From Lachnospiraceae bacterium (lineage in GTDB: Bacteria; Bacillota; Clostridia; Lachnospirales; Lachnospiraceae): a stretch of 64,000 nt of DNA. Both the position numbers and the translations under genes were made by a program. Under the pieces are notes generated by a model that worked only from the letters and a program-made list of their open reading frames with translations, ran no database searches and was not told where the DNA came from. Positions 32,081 through 41,012 of this stretch are shown here, in pieces (the stretch's first letter is position 1; every line of letters starts with the position of its first letter). Location: NCBI GenBank assembly GCA_902363835.1, contig CABJBM010000009.1, forward strand, positions 1-64,000, given 5' to 3'.

Positions 32081-33049
32081 TCAGTCCTTTTTTTTGTTTC
32101 TTAAATAGTCGATGAACACAGCCAAAAGAATGACAATGCCCTTTACCACATACTGCCAGAAGGAATTGACATTCATCAGGTTCAGACCGTTGTTTAAAAC
32201 ACCGATGATAAGGCCGCCGATAATGGTTCCGCCAATCTTGCCGGAACCGCCTGCCATGGAAGTTCCTCCAACCACCACGGCTGCAATGGCATCCATTTCC
32301 GCCCCGTCTCCTGCCGTAGGCTGCCCGGAGTACATGCGGGAGGCCAGTACCACGCCTGCAAGGCCTGCCATAATTCCGGAATAAGTATGAACCAGCAGCT
32401 TTACCCTTGCCGTGCTGATGCCGGAGAACTTTGCTGCCTGGGCATTGCCGCCCACCGCGTAAATATGGCGCCCCAGCTTTGTCTTGTTCATAATAATTGC
32501 CGTTATAATCAAAACAAATACCAAAAGTATGACAGGCGTTGGAACTCCGCCCACATAACCGGCGCCAAGAAACTGCCATTCCTTTGTAACCACCCGCACC
32601 GGTGATCCGCCGGTATATACGTAGGCCAGGCCCTTGGCCACGTTCATGGTGGCAAGGGTCACAATAAACGGCGGAATGGTGGTTTTGGAAATGACCACTC
32701 CGTTCATCATACCCACCGCCATTCCAATGAGAATGCCGATGATGATGGCTGCAAATATGGGAAGGTTATAACGTGCCACACATCCGGCAGCCATACAGCC
32801 GGACAAGGCTATGATGGAACCTACGGAAAGGTCAATGCCTCCCAAAATAATGACCATGGTCATACCGCATGCCAGGAATAAGTTTGATGAAATCTGCCTT
32901 AACACGTTGAAAATATTTTTATGGGTCAGGAAAGCGCCGCTGGTCTTTGGAAATATGGATAAGAAAATGCACAGAATCAGCAATGCCCCGATAATACCGA
33001 TATTGTCTTTCAAGTATTGTTTCACATTTTTTTGAAGTCTTGTTGTCAT
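32081..33049 (-). CDS. Ribose-type (CUT2) ABC transporter permease
   Basis: 322 aa with 8-10 membrane helices. Family blocks are SVGSIIALSG, GMMNGVVISKTTIPPFIVTL, AVGGNAQAAKFSGI and GGTSMAGGSGKIGGTIIG. It forms the channel of a CUT2 importer with the RbsA-type ATPase encoded 18 bp upstream and the binding protein at 34684. AGGGG precedes the ATG; a terminator follows. Confidence 0.9.
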   Translation of the reverse strand: MTTRLQKNVKQYLKDNIGIIGALLILCIFLSIFPKTSGAFLTHKNIFNVLRQISSNLFLACGMTMVIILGGIDLSVGSIIALSGCMAAGCVARYNLPIFAAIIIGILIGMAVGMMNGVVISKTTIPPFIVTLATMNVAKGLAYVYTGGSPVRVVTKEWQFLGAGYVGGVPTPVILLVFVLIITAIIMNKTKLGRHIYAVGGNAQAAKFSGISTARVKLLVHTYSGIMAGLAGVVLASRMYSGQPTAGDGAEMDAIAAVVVGGTSMAGGSGKIGGTIIGGLIIGVLNNGLNLMNVNSFWQYVVKGIVILLAVFIDYLRNKKKD

Positions 33050-33067
33050 TTGATTTTCCCCTCTTTC

Positions 33068-34555
33068 CTACTTTGCAGCCAGCTTCATGATCTGTTCCTG
33101 GGTAACGCATTCCTCATGGCTGAAACAGCCTGTGACCCTGCCGTCACACATAACATAGACGCGGTCGCTCATGTTGAGTATTTCCGGCAGCTCAGAGGAA
33201 ATCATGATAATGGATACCCCATCCTTTACCAGCTCGTTCATGATTCCATAAATCTCTGATTTTGCCCCCACATCCACGCCTCTGGTAGGCTCGTCAAGAA
33301 TCAGGATCTTTGGAGAGGTGGCAAGCCATCTGCCGATCATGACCTTTTGCTGGTTTCCGCCTGATAAGTTTCCCATCAGCTGCTCTTTAGAGGGCGTCCT
33401 GGTATCCATCATATCAATATATTTCTGGGTGATCTTCTCTTCCTTTTTTGAATCCACCCAGATTCCCTTTATAAAGGATTTAAGCACTTCAATGGTAGAG
33501 TTAAAGCGGACTGACTGTACCTTGTAAAGCCCCTCCTGCTTCCGATCCTCCGGCACCAGGGCGATTCCATGTTTCATGGCATCAACAGGGGACTTGATCT
33601 TCACTTTCCTGCCTTCCACGAAAATCTCTCCCGTAGAACCGGGGGTAAGGCCGAACACGCATTTCATTGCTTCACTGCGCCCTGCTCCCACAAGTCCTGC
33701 AAATCCTATGATTTCTCCTTTACGCAGCTCAAAGCTGGTTCCCTTTACCATCTTTCCGTCTGCAATATTTTCACATTTTAATACCACTTCACCTGGTTCC
33801 AGATAATCACGGGTATAATACTTGGTCAGCTCTCTGCCCACCATCATTGCAATCAGCTTATCTCTCGTTGTATTTTTAACGACTTCTGTTCCTACGAACG
33901 CACCGTCCCTTAATACCGTCACTCTGTCACAAATCTGCTCCAGTTCATCCATTTTGTGGGAAATGTAAATGATCCCTACGCCCTTCTTTGTGAGCATCCG
34001 CATAGTTTGGAACAGGAATTCCACTTCTTTATCTGAAATAGAGGAAGTAGGCTCATCCATGACCAGAATCCTGGAATTATAGGAGATGGCCTTTACAATC
34101 TCCACCATTTGCTGCTGGGCAATAGTTAAATCCTTAACAAGTGCCTCTGCCTTAATATTCATATGATAGGCATCAAGTAATTTCCGGGCTTCCTTTTCCA
34201 TAACATCATGGTTGACCCAGCCTCCTTTTCCCGGCTCCCGTCCCAGAAAAATGTTTTCCGCCACGGTCATATGGGAAACCAGTACCAGCTCCTGGTGGAT
34301 GATGGATATGCCATTTGCATGGGAGGCATTTACTCCGTCAATGACCACCTTCTGGCCGTCAATGAAAATTTCTCCCTCATCCGCTATATAAATGCCTCCC
34401 AAGACCTTGATTAACGTTGACTTGCCGGCTCCGTTCTCCCCAAGAAGCGCATGGACCTCACCGGTACGGAGTTCTAAATCCACCCCCTGAAGCGCCTTTA
34501 CTCCTGGGAAGGATTTATGGATATTTTTCATCTGAAGCAGAATCTTTTCGCTCAT
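33068..34555 (-). CDS. Ribose-type (CUT2) ABC transporter ATP-binding protein
   Basis: 495 aa with two tandem ABC domains, as in RbsA/XylG/MglA. Domain 1 (~1-240): Walker A GENGAGKST, signature-type LTIAQQQMVEI, Walker B ILVMDEPTSSI. Domain 2 (~255-495): degenerate Walker A GLVGAGRSE, signature LSGGNQQK, Walker B ILILDEPTRGVDVG. The degenerate second P-loop is normal for this family. It powers uptake through the adjacent permease. Confidence 0.92.
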   Translation of the reverse strand: MSEKILLQMKNIHKSFPGVKALQGVDLELRTGEVHALLGENGAGKSTLIKVLGGIYIADEGEIFIDGQKVVIDGVNASHANGISIIHQELVLVSHMTVAENIFLGREPGKGGWVNHDVMEKEARKLLDAYHMNIKAEALVKDLTIAQQQMVEIVKAISYNSRILVMDEPTSSISDKEVEFLFQTMRMLTKKGVGIIYISHKMDELEQICDRVTVLRDGAFVGTEVVKNTTRDKLIAMMVGRELTKYYTRDYLEPGEVVLKCENIADGKMVKGTSFELRKGEIIGFAGLVGAGRSEAMKCVFGLTPGSTGEIFVEGRKVKIKSPVDAMKHGIALVPEDRKQEGLYKVQSVRFNSTIEVLKSFIKGIWVDSKKEEKITQKYIDMMDTRTPSKEQLMGNLSGGNQQKVMIGRWLATSPKILILDEPTRGVDVGAKSEIYGIMNELVKDGVSIIMISSELPEILNMSDRVYVMCDGRVTGCFSHEECVTQEQIMKLAAK

Positions 34556-34618
34556 AAACTCACCTGCCTGTTCTCACTTTTGCTTTGCCTTCCGGGATTT
34601 ACCGTTAAAAAGCGGCCG

Positions 34619-34663
34619 GAGGGCATCCCAAACTCAATGTTGCTCTTGTTTTGAGACGCCCTC
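34619..34663 (-). terminator. Stem-loop between the binding-protein and ATPase genes
   Basis: GAGGGCATCCCAAAC (34619-34633) pairs with GTTTTGAGACGCCCTC (34648-34663) with two mismatches and a bulge. On the minus strand a short T-run follows. It probably causes partial termination, so the binding protein outnumbers the ATPase. Confidence 0.65.
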
Positions 34664-34683
34664 TCACAGCACTTTTTTAATTC

Positions 34684-35775
34684 TTACTGCCAGCCGTCTG
34701 TTCCGTAGTCTTTTACATTCTCAGATGTGATCAGGAAGGTTTCTACCGGATAACGGTCATCTACTTTATCACCATTTAAATAAGAATACATAATGTTTAC
34801 TGCAGACTGTGCGATCTTGACCGGTGACTGTGCGCCGCTTCCTTCAATGAGGGAATCCCCGGAAGCCATCTCTGCCTTAATATCAGGGGAGCCGTCTACG
34901 CCGTAGATCTTGCAGTCCTTGATGCCTGCTGCATTGGCTGCTGCCAGGGCTCCAAGTGCGGTGGGATCGTTGCCGCCGAAAATAGCAACCACATCGCCGT
35001 GTGCCTGAAGAAGGTCTTCTGCAATGCCCATGGCAACCTGCAGATTGCCCTTTGCATCCTGCTGGGCCACAATGTTAAAGTTATGTCCCTTAATGGCATC
35101 CAGAAAACCATTGGTTCTGTCGGTTACGGAATTCATGGTAGGGGAATCCAGTACAATGATATCTCCGCCGTTAGGGCACTTTTTAACCAAATCTTCGCCG
35201 CATACGAAACCGGCATTATAGTTATCGGATCCTGTGTAGGAAACCAGATAGGATAAGTCAGCCACTTCCGTATCAAAGCCTACAATGGGAACATTTGCCT
35301 CCTTTAACTGATCCAGGGCCGGAAGAATGCCTTCTGCCTCAGCCGGATTCATGAACATGGCGTCAATTTTCTGGGAAATCAAATCTTCCACCTGGGTAAT
35401 CTGAAGGGTTACATCATTTGCCGGGTCCACGGAAATAAGCTCATCACCTTGGGCCTCAACCATTTCCCGCATGGTTTTCTCAATGGTAACAAAGAACGGG
35501 TTTGTTCCATCCATACAGGTATATCCGAATTTGTAATGCTTGCTTGGGTCTTTCTTTTTCACATTGGCATCAGCCATGCTGGCGCCGGAATCAGATTTGA
35601 CTTCTGCCTTGGTCTCCGCAGCGGCAGCGGTTGTTGTCTCTGCTGCCGTAGTGGCGGCTGCCGTTGTCTCAGGCGCTTTTGTCTCCGGTTCCCCATTGCT
35701 GCAGCCTGCCAGTGAAACTCCTGCAAGTGCTGCACAAACCAGCATTGCAGCTAATTTTTTTGTGCTTTTTTTCAT
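34684..35775 (-). CDS. Sugar-binding lipoprotein of the Rbs-type ABC importer
   Basis: 363 aa. Lipobox SLAGC with Cys25, then a ~45-residue Ala/Thr/Glu-rich linker, then an RbsB-like fold (~75-363) with GYTCMDGTNPFFV, GGNDPTALGALAAANAAG and YGVDGSPDIKAEM. First gene of the ABC operon, AAGGAGG before the ATG. It is a paralogue of the protein at 31034-31981. The sugar is unknown, but the neighbouring isomerase, kinase and aldolase suggest a rare hexose or pentose. Confidence 0.9.
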   Translation of the reverse strand: MKKSTKKLAAMLVCAALAGVSLAGCSNGEPETKAPETTAAATTAAETTTAAAAETKAEVKSDSGASMADANVKKKDPSKHYKFGYTCMDGTNPFFVTIEKTMREMVEAQGDELISVDPANDVTLQITQVEDLISQKIDAMFMNPAEAEGILPALDQLKEANVPIVGFDTEVADLSYLVSYTGSDNYNAGFVCGEDLVKKCPNGGDIIVLDSPTMNSVTDRTNGFLDAIKGHNFNIVAQQDAKGNLQVAMGIAEDLLQAHGDVVAIFGGNDPTALGALAAANAAGIKDCKIYGVDGSPDIKAEMASGDSLIEGSGAQSPVKIAQSAVNIMYSYLNGDKVDDRYPVETFLITSENVKDYGTDGWQ

Positions 35776-35876
35776 GTCACGTCCTCCTTGTGCACTTTTT
35801 ATTTGTTTTAATTGTTACATTTTCATCATATCATGAGTCATTTTTTAAAACATGTGCACAATGTAACAAGTTTTAT

Positions 35877-35890
35877 GTGACAATTGTAAC
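35877..35890. promoter_or_regulatory. Dyad upstream of the ABC operon
   Basis: GTGACAATTGTAAC, an imperfect palindrome of the form TKACAnnTGTMA. It lies 100 bp before the binding-protein gene. A matching dyad precedes the kinase operon at 38754-38767. Confidence 0.45.
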
Positions 35891-35953
35891 TTCTTTATGC
35901 TGCTTTCATGGGGATCCGGATCATCCATACAATATTCATCGAATTGCACAATC

Positions 35954-36634
35954 TCATTTTGCCGCCGGATATTCGTTGCAAAGAAGACGGTAAGGAGGTT
36001 CATCCGCTTCAATCTCCGGGAAACGCCCGGCAGGCAGGTAAAACCGGTTGTCCCCGTTGTCATCGTTGCACATGGACACCTCTCCCAAAAGAACAGGTCC
36101 GGTTCCCGGCTCCAATTCAAAATCATGGTACATGTAGGGATATATGGTAATGCTTTCTCCCGGACGCAGCTTTACCTGGGTTCCGGCAGGCACCTTATAT
36201 TCCCTTCCATCGCTGTGAATGGTCACATCCATATCCCCAAATTCTCCGTCAGGGGTGGACTGGTAAACCCGGATCAGCACATTTCCTCCTCCCCGGTTTA
36301 TAATATCCTCCATTTTATTCCAGTGAAAATGCATGGCTGCGGACTGGCCTTCCTTAATATAAAGCAGCTTTTCCGCATAGGTCTTCTGATACTTCTCCAT
36401 CTTCACATTGCCGTTTCGCAAAGTGATTAAGGAAAAGCCTACCTTATCAAAGTCACCCATTCCAAAGTCCGTAATATCCCAGCCCAGCATGTTGTCACGG
36501 ATCTCGTCATAATCATGTCCCTTTTCCTTCCATTCCTCCGGCGTAAAGCTGCAGAAGGGGGGAAGCGCAAAGCCGCAGGCCTTTGCCATCTCCTCCATAT
36601 CCCTTAAGGCTTTGTTAACTTCTGAACGCTTCAT
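35954..36634 (-). CDS. D-lyxose isomerase-like cupin sugar isomerase
   Basis: 226 aa, the size of D-lyxose/D-mannose isomerases of the cupin type. The cupin metal motif appears as HFHWNKMEDIINRGGG (two His and a Glu), with a later His in YMYHDFELE. These enzymes interconvert D-lyxose and D-xylulose, and D-mannose and D-fructose. It is the third gene of the kinase-aldolase-isomerase operon, 21 bp after the aldolase. I infer that it turns an imported aldose into the ketose used by the kinase. AGGAGG precedes the ATG. Confidence 0.85.
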   Translation of the reverse strand: MKRSEVNKALRDMEEMAKACGFALPPFCSFTPEEWKEKGHDYDEIRDNMLGWDITDFGMGDFDKVGFSLITLRNGNVKMEKYQKTYAEKLLYIKEGQSAAMHFHWNKMEDIINRGGGNVLIRVYQSTPDGEFGDMDVTIHSDGREYKVPAGTQVKLRPGESITIYPYMYHDFELEPGTGPVLLGEVSMCNDDNGDNRFYLPAGRFPEIEADEPPYRLLCNEYPAAK

Positions 36635-36655
36635 TTAGGACCTCCTGACCCTTTC

Positions 36656-37516
36656 TTATTCCAGATTGGAAAATACTTTTATGGTGTGGAGCACATCCTT
36701 TTTCATGGCCTCAATTCCCCATAAAGTCACATCATGGTAAAATACATATCCTTCTGATTCCATGGCCTTTTCCTTTACATGCATCCCGCCTGCTTTGGCT
36801 AAATAAGTATAGTAATTGATCTTGCGGACGCCGTTTTCAATGCACTTACGGAAGTCCTGGTCACTGACGCCGGAGCCTCCGTGCATGACAATGGGAAGCC
36901 CGATCCTGGTGCGTATCCGGCTGATCCGGTCAAAGTCCAGCTTTGGTTCTGTAAGATAAAGCCCATGGACCGTACCAAAGGAACATGCTAAGGCATCGAT
37001 TCCCGTAGCTTCCACAAACTGTTCTGCCTGCTCCGGATCCGTGTAGCAGCCTTCCATGGCTTCTCCCTCTTCTCCTTCGCCTATGCTTGAAAACTCCTGT
37101 CTTCCCATGGCGCCGATCTCCGCTTCCACTGAGGCTCCATATGCATCTGCCATTTCAACTGCGATCCTTGTATTGGCCACATTTTCCTCAAAGGACAGGG
37201 CAGAGCCGTCATACATGATGGAAGTAAACCCCATATCCAGGGCTTTTTTCAGCAGATTTAAATCGTCTCCGTGATCCAGATGAACTGCTACCGGAACCGT
37301 GGCCTGTTCTGCCATCATAATCATTACAGGACCGATGACAGACATGGGGATGATGGATTCATGAACCGGAGCAAATTGTAAGATTACCGGCTGGTTTAAT
37401 TCCTCAGAGGCTTGAAGCACTGCCTGGATCCCTTCCAGGGAAGTGATGTTAAATGCCCCTATTGCTATGTTTTTTGCATCCGCCAGTTCTAAAATGGCCT
37501 TCATTGTGATCAGCAT
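36656..37516 (-). CDS. Class II (zinc) ketose-bisphosphate aldolase family protein
   Basis: 286 aa. Family blocks are AIGAFNITSLEGIQAVLQAS, VAVHLDHGDD (zinc His and catalytic Asp), MYDGSALSFEENVANT, VEAEIGAMG and MHGGSGVSD (zinc His). It belongs to the FbaA/GatY/KbaY group and cleaves a ketose 1-phosphate or 1,6-bisphosphate to DHAP and an aldehyde. With a lone PfkB kinase beside it, cleavage of a ketose-1-phosphate is plausible (inference). The start at 37516 has AGGAGG nearby; a longer frame to 37579 would overlap the kinase gene and adds no conserved sequence. Confidence 0.85.
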   Translation of the reverse strand: MLITMKAILELADAKNIAIGAFNITSLEGIQAVLQASEELNQPVILQFAPVHESIIPMSVIGPVMIMMAEQATVPVAVHLDHGDDLNLLKKALDMGFTSIMYDGSALSFEENVANTRIAVEMADAYGASVEAEIGAMGRQEFSSIGEGEEGEAMEGCYTDPEQAEQFVEATGIDALACSFGTVHGLYLTEPKLDFDRISRIRTRIGLPIVMHGGSGVSDQDFRKCIENGVRKINYYTYLAKAGGMHVKEKAMESEGYVFYHDVTLWGIEAMKKDVLHTIKVFSNLE

Positions 37517-37548
37517 ATTTTTTTCCTCCTGATTTTTATAATTTTTTG

Positions 37549-38664
37549 TTATGGATGAATGATGTTCTGTTGCTGCCATCCCTTTTGTATCTTTTCTCTA
37601 AGGGCTTCAAAGGGCAAAAGTCCGCTGACAGCATCATAAGCCGTCACACAGGAAGCACCGGTTGCCGCTGCAAGCTCCAGGCATTCCTCCGGCCTTAACC
37701 CATCTAACATTGCCTTTATAAATGCGGCAATGCTGGTATCCCCTGCTCCGGTTGCAGATAAGATCCGGTCAGGTACAAAGCTGTTTTGAAAACAGGCAAT
37801 GCCTCCCCAGCCTTCCATAAAGTGTTCAGGCGCTGTCTTTAGGTACATGCCGGCTGCCCCGCATTTTAACAATACGGTTTTGGCCCCCAGGTCTAAAGCC
37901 CGGTCTGCAAGAACCTCCACATCCTCACTTAAGGAAAGTATGGATGTTACGTCCTCTCCTCCCGCCTTTTCCTGCCATTTGTCATATAAATCCCGGTCCA
38001 GCATGTACCCCAGTTCTTCAATGCTTGGGACAAAAAAATCCACATAAGGAAGCACAGAGGCCAGGATCTTCTCCCAGTCACAGCCAGCTGCCTCAGAATC
38101 CGGATCCACTGCGGTCAAATCAAGGGATGTGGTAAGGGAAAGCTCCTTGACCCGCCGGAAAAGCTCAACCAGTTCTTCCCCGTCATTCTGGTAAAATCTG
38201 CGCATCAGCGTAGGATATCCGAAATGAAAATGGGACGCACCTGACACCTGTTCAAAGTCCACATCCCTGCAGCAAAAGGTATCATTGCACCCGGGATCAT
38301 GGAGAAAAAACCGGTCAAACCCCTTGGGGGCTATGACCACCGTATAGGAGGTGGATTCCCCCTCTATGGCCGGAATGCTGCTTTCACAGCCGCTCTGCCT
38401 GATTTTTTCCTTTAAGATCAGGCCAAAGTCGTCATTTCCCACCTTTGCCATTAAAAGCACATTGCCTCCCAGGGCATGAAGCCCCAGCCCCGTATTGGAG
38501 ACAGCTCCGCCCGTGGATACCTGCGCCTTGCCCACCCGCAGAAGTTTTCCCGGACGCAGCAGGGCGGAAAACTTCTGTCCGCCGCTGTTTTTAAAAACCG
38601 GTGTTATGTCCAGGGAAATATGTCCGGCCACCACAACCTTTTTTTTCCCTTCCTGATATTTCAT
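37549..38664 (-). CDS. PfkB-family carbohydrate kinase
   Basis: 371 aa, longer than the ~310-aa average. Signature 1 is GGAVSNTGLGLHALGGNVLLMAKVG near residue 50, and the C-terminal signature 2 contains ATGAGDTSIAAF, with the catalytic Asp in GAGD. It phosphorylates a sugar. First gene of the operon with the class II aldolase and lyxose-isomerase-like gene. Promoter TTGACT-16-TATGAT is seen just upstream and AGGGGG precedes the ATG. Confidence 0.87.
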   Translation of the reverse strand: MKYQEGKKKVVVAGHISLDITPVFKNSGGQKFSALLRPGKLLRVGKAQVSTGGAVSNTGLGLHALGGNVLLMAKVGNDDFGLILKEKIRQSGCESSIPAIEGESTSYTVVIAPKGFDRFFLHDPGCNDTFCCRDVDFEQVSGASHFHFGYPTLMRRFYQNDGEELVELFRRVKELSLTTSLDLTAVDPDSEAAGCDWEKILASVLPYVDFFVPSIEELGYMLDRDLYDKWQEKAGGEDVTSILSLSEDVEVLADRALDLGAKTVLLKCGAAGMYLKTAPEHFMEGWGGIACFQNSFVPDRILSATGAGDTSIAAFIKAMLDGLRPEECLELAAATGASCVTAYDAVSGLLPFEALREKIQKGWQQQNIIHP

Positions 38665-38688
38665 GTTTTACCCCCTCTCTCTGTACTC

Positions 38689-38716
38689 ATCATAACAATT
38701 CCAAAGAAAAAGTCAA
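38689..38716 (-). promoter_or_regulatory. Promoter of the kinase-aldolase-isomerase operon
   Basis: Minus strand TTGACT (38711-38716), 16-bp spacer, TATGAT (38689-38694). The transcript would start within ~20 bp of the start codon, leaving a very short leader. Confidence 0.7.
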
Positions 38717-38753
38717 TATTTTTTATGCATTTATTACTATTGTAATGTGTAAT

Positions 38754-38767
38754 ATGACATTTGTCAT
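38754..38767. promoter_or_regulatory. Dyad ATGACA-TT-TGTCAT, candidate regulator site
   Basis: Six-bp arms around a 2-bp centre, ~40 bp upstream of the kinase -35. A similar dyad (35877-35890) precedes the ABC operon. Placement upstream of -35 suits activation by the NarL-type regulator at 29048 (inference). Confidence 0.5.
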
Positions 38768-38916
38768 GTACACTTTGCACAATACAAGGCACAAATGTCC
38801 CTTTTTTCCAAGGCAGAGGTTTTTCGACAAAAAATGCTAAAAAACTTGCTTAAAATGCTTTTCATTTTCGATTAAAATGAATTTGTATTCTATCTTTAAC
38901 ACTCTTTTTCTTTAGA

Positions 38917-38946
38917 TTGACAAACAATAATTTTGTATTATATAAT
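38917..38946 (+). promoter_or_regulatory. Sigma-A promoter of the chemoreceptor gene
   Basis: TTGACA (38917-38922), 18-bp spacer, TATAAT (38941-38946), both perfect hexamers. It leaves a leader of about 205 nt before the ATG at 39161. Confidence 0.8.
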
Positions 38947-39160
38947 GAACAATGTCGATATTTTCCAAAAAATGGATAAAACGGCGTTTTTGTAACCGAT
39001 ATCCACTGATGTTCACAAAATAGTGATTCATATCGTATACCGAAAACGGAGCCTCAGACGTTACAATGCGTATACACCAGTTCGTGTTTTGAGGAACATA
39101 ACAGACCAAATTGAAGAGATTATACATAAGAAACGAATGAGAAACCAGGAGGTCATCAGT

Positions 39161-40936
39161 ATGAAGAAATTCAGAGACTACAGTATTACCAGAAAATTGC
39201 TTACAGCTTTTCTCAGCATGGTATTAATCATGCTTATCATCGGCAGCGTGGGCATCTTTGGCATGGCCCGCATCAACCGAATGGATACTTTTTTGTATAA
39301 GCACCAAACGGCTCCCATTAAAGATCTGATCTTTGCCACAAAAAGCCTTTACCAGCTCCGGGAAGATTCCAATGCCATGATCATCCATGCCGGGGACACA
39401 ATGGAGCTGGAAACTTTGGAACAACGCTATAAGGAATCAAAGAGCAACTTTCTTAACGGTTCCGCCGCATACCGGACCAGCATCCAGAAGGCGGAAGCCC
39501 TTGGTTTGATGGATGAGTCCATCCAGTTATTTACGGATTTCTTTGATCCTGCCATACAAAGATGTCTAAGCACTGCCAAGCAGGGATCTAAGAACACTGC
39601 ATTGGCCGCTTTTGATCAGGACAAAGATAAAATCCAAAAGATATATGACAATTTTGACAGGCTGGCTGAGATCCGGATGGAAGTAGCTCACCAGACCAGC
39701 AAAACCAATGATTCCACCGCCATCATCCTGACCGCTATTCTCAGCGCCGTCGTTGCGGCAGGCATAGCCTTTGCCATATTCCTCGGCTTCCGGATTGCCC
39801 GTATGATCAGCATGCCCATTGAACAGGTGGTAAAAGCTGCCGATAAAATTGCCCTTGGACATGTTGATGTGGACTTAAAGGACGTGGATTCCAAGGATGA
39901 AACCGGCCGGCTTGCCTCTGCCTTTCTTTCCATGGTGGAAGGAATCAAAAGCCAGGTGCTTGTTGCCGAAAAAATCAGCAACGGTGATTTTACGCAGGAA
40001 GTTCCTCTCCGTTCCAATGAAGATATTCTTGGCCTTGCCCTTCGCAAAATTGAAAAAGACTTAAACAAAACCCTTCTTCTCATCAGCACTGCGGCAGATC
40101 AGGTCAATAGCGGCGCAGAGCAGGTATCCTCTGCAGCACAGGCTCTGGCCGCCGGTTCTACGGAACAGGCCGCAACCGTTGAGGAGCTTAACGCCTCCAT
40201 TACCACAGTCGCCAGACAGGCGGGACAGAATGCGGAAAATGTCCGTTTGGCATCTACATACGTGGAACAAAATGGAGCCGGGGTGCTGGAAAGCAATACC
40301 CACATGCAAAGCTTAAACGCTTCCATGAATAAGATCAGCGCCGCTTCCGAAGAAATTTCAAATATCACCAAGGTAATTGAAGATATCGCCTTCCAGACAA
40401 ATATTCTGGCATTAAATGCCGCCATTGAAGCAGCCAGGGCCGGAAGCGCGGGAAAAGGATTTGCAGTGGTGGCAGATGAAGTGCGCAACCTTGCCACCAA
40501 GTCCGCGGAAGCGGCAAAGGAAACGGCAAACCTCATTGTACATTCCGTGGAAGCCGTTACAGAAGGCAAACACATGGCAGCCGATGCCGCAAGAATCTTA
40601 CAGGAAGTGGGAGAAAAATCAAGACTTGTGGAACTGACCATCCGGGAAATCGAAACCTCCTCTTCCCAGCAGGTAATGGCAATTGAGCAGATTAACCAGG
40701 GCCTGTCACAAGTATCCGCGGTAATCCAGACAAACGCAGCTACTGCAGAAGAAAGCTCCGCTTCCAGTGAGGAGCTGACCGCCCAGTCCCAGACTTTGCA
40801 GCAGGAAGTGGGGAAATTCAAATTAAACGGAAAACAAGAAGACCTTTATGAAGAGTACGTTCCTTCCGTCAAAAACACGGAACCGGAATTTTATCCGGAA
40901 ACAGAACCTGTCTATGATTATTCCGGAAAATATTAA
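39161..40936 (+). CDS. Methyl-accepting chemotaxis protein
   Basis: 591 aa. First membrane helix ~12-35, then an extracellular four-helix-bundle sensor (4HB_MCP type, ~36-190), a second helix ~190-212, HAMP ~213-265, and a signalling domain ~300-560 with the conserved hairpin tip [20 protein letters not shown]. The C-terminus is acidic with no NWETF pentapeptide. It sends signals to CheA/CheW. The position beside sugar-uptake genes hints at a sugar-related ligand. The start at 39161 is fixed by AGGAGG 8-10 nt upstream; the 46 extra in-frame residues before it are leader sequence. Confidence 0.9.
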   Translation: MKKFRDYSITRKLLTAFLSMVLIMLIIGSVGIFGMARINRMDTFLYKHQTAPIKDLIFATKSLYQLREDSNAMIIHAGDTMELETLEQRYKESKSNFLNGSAAYRTSIQKAEALGLMDESIQLFTDFFDPAIQRCLSTAKQGSKNTALAAFDQDKDKIQKIYDNFDRLAEIRMEVAHQTSKTNDSTAIILTAILSAVVAAGIAFAIFLGFRIARMISMPIEQVVKAADKIALGHVDVDLKDVDSKDETGRLASAFLSMVEGIKSQVLVAEKISNGDFTQEVPLRSNEDILGLALRKIEKDLNKTLLLISTAADQVNSGAEQVSSAAQALAAGSTEQAATVEELNASITTVARQAGQNAENVRLASTYVEQNGAGVLESNTHMQSLNASMNKISAASEEISNITKVIEDIAFQTNILALNAAIEAARAGSAGKGFAVVADEVRNLATKSAEAAKETANLIVHSVEAVTEGKHMAADAARILQEVGEKSRLVELTIREIETSSSQQVMAIEQINQGLSQVSAVIQTNAATAEESSASSEELTAQSQTLQQEVGKFKLNGKQEDLYEEYVPSVKNTEPEFYPETEPVYDYSGKY

Positions 40937-40963
40937 TTAAGAGAAGCATTTCAGATTACAGGA

Positions 40964-41012
40964 AAAGCCCGGGGAATTGGCGGATCATCCGCTAATTCCC
41001 CGGGCTTGTTTT
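40964..41012. terminator. Strong bidirectional terminator
   Basis: AAGCCCGGGGAATT (40964-40977) and AATTCCCCGGGCTT (40994-41007) with extra pairing GGCGG/CCGCT, then GTTTTT. It serves the convergent chemoreceptor and ABC-F genes. Confidence 0.9.

Larger units (their letters stand above)
38665..39160. other. Divergent regulatory region between the kinase operon and the chemoreceptor
   Basis: No gene. It contains the kinase promoter (38689-38716), a dyad (38754-38767), paired ACATTTGT/ACAAATGT (38757-38764, 38791-38798), the chemoreceptor promoter (38917-38946), and a ~205-nt transcribed leader. I found no riboswitch I could name in the leader. Confidence 0.6.

Noticed and set aside
40099-40821. 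240-codon antisense open frame opposite the chemoreceptor
   Set aside because: It is a shadow of the Ala/Glu-rich signalling domain; no start signals and no familiar protein.
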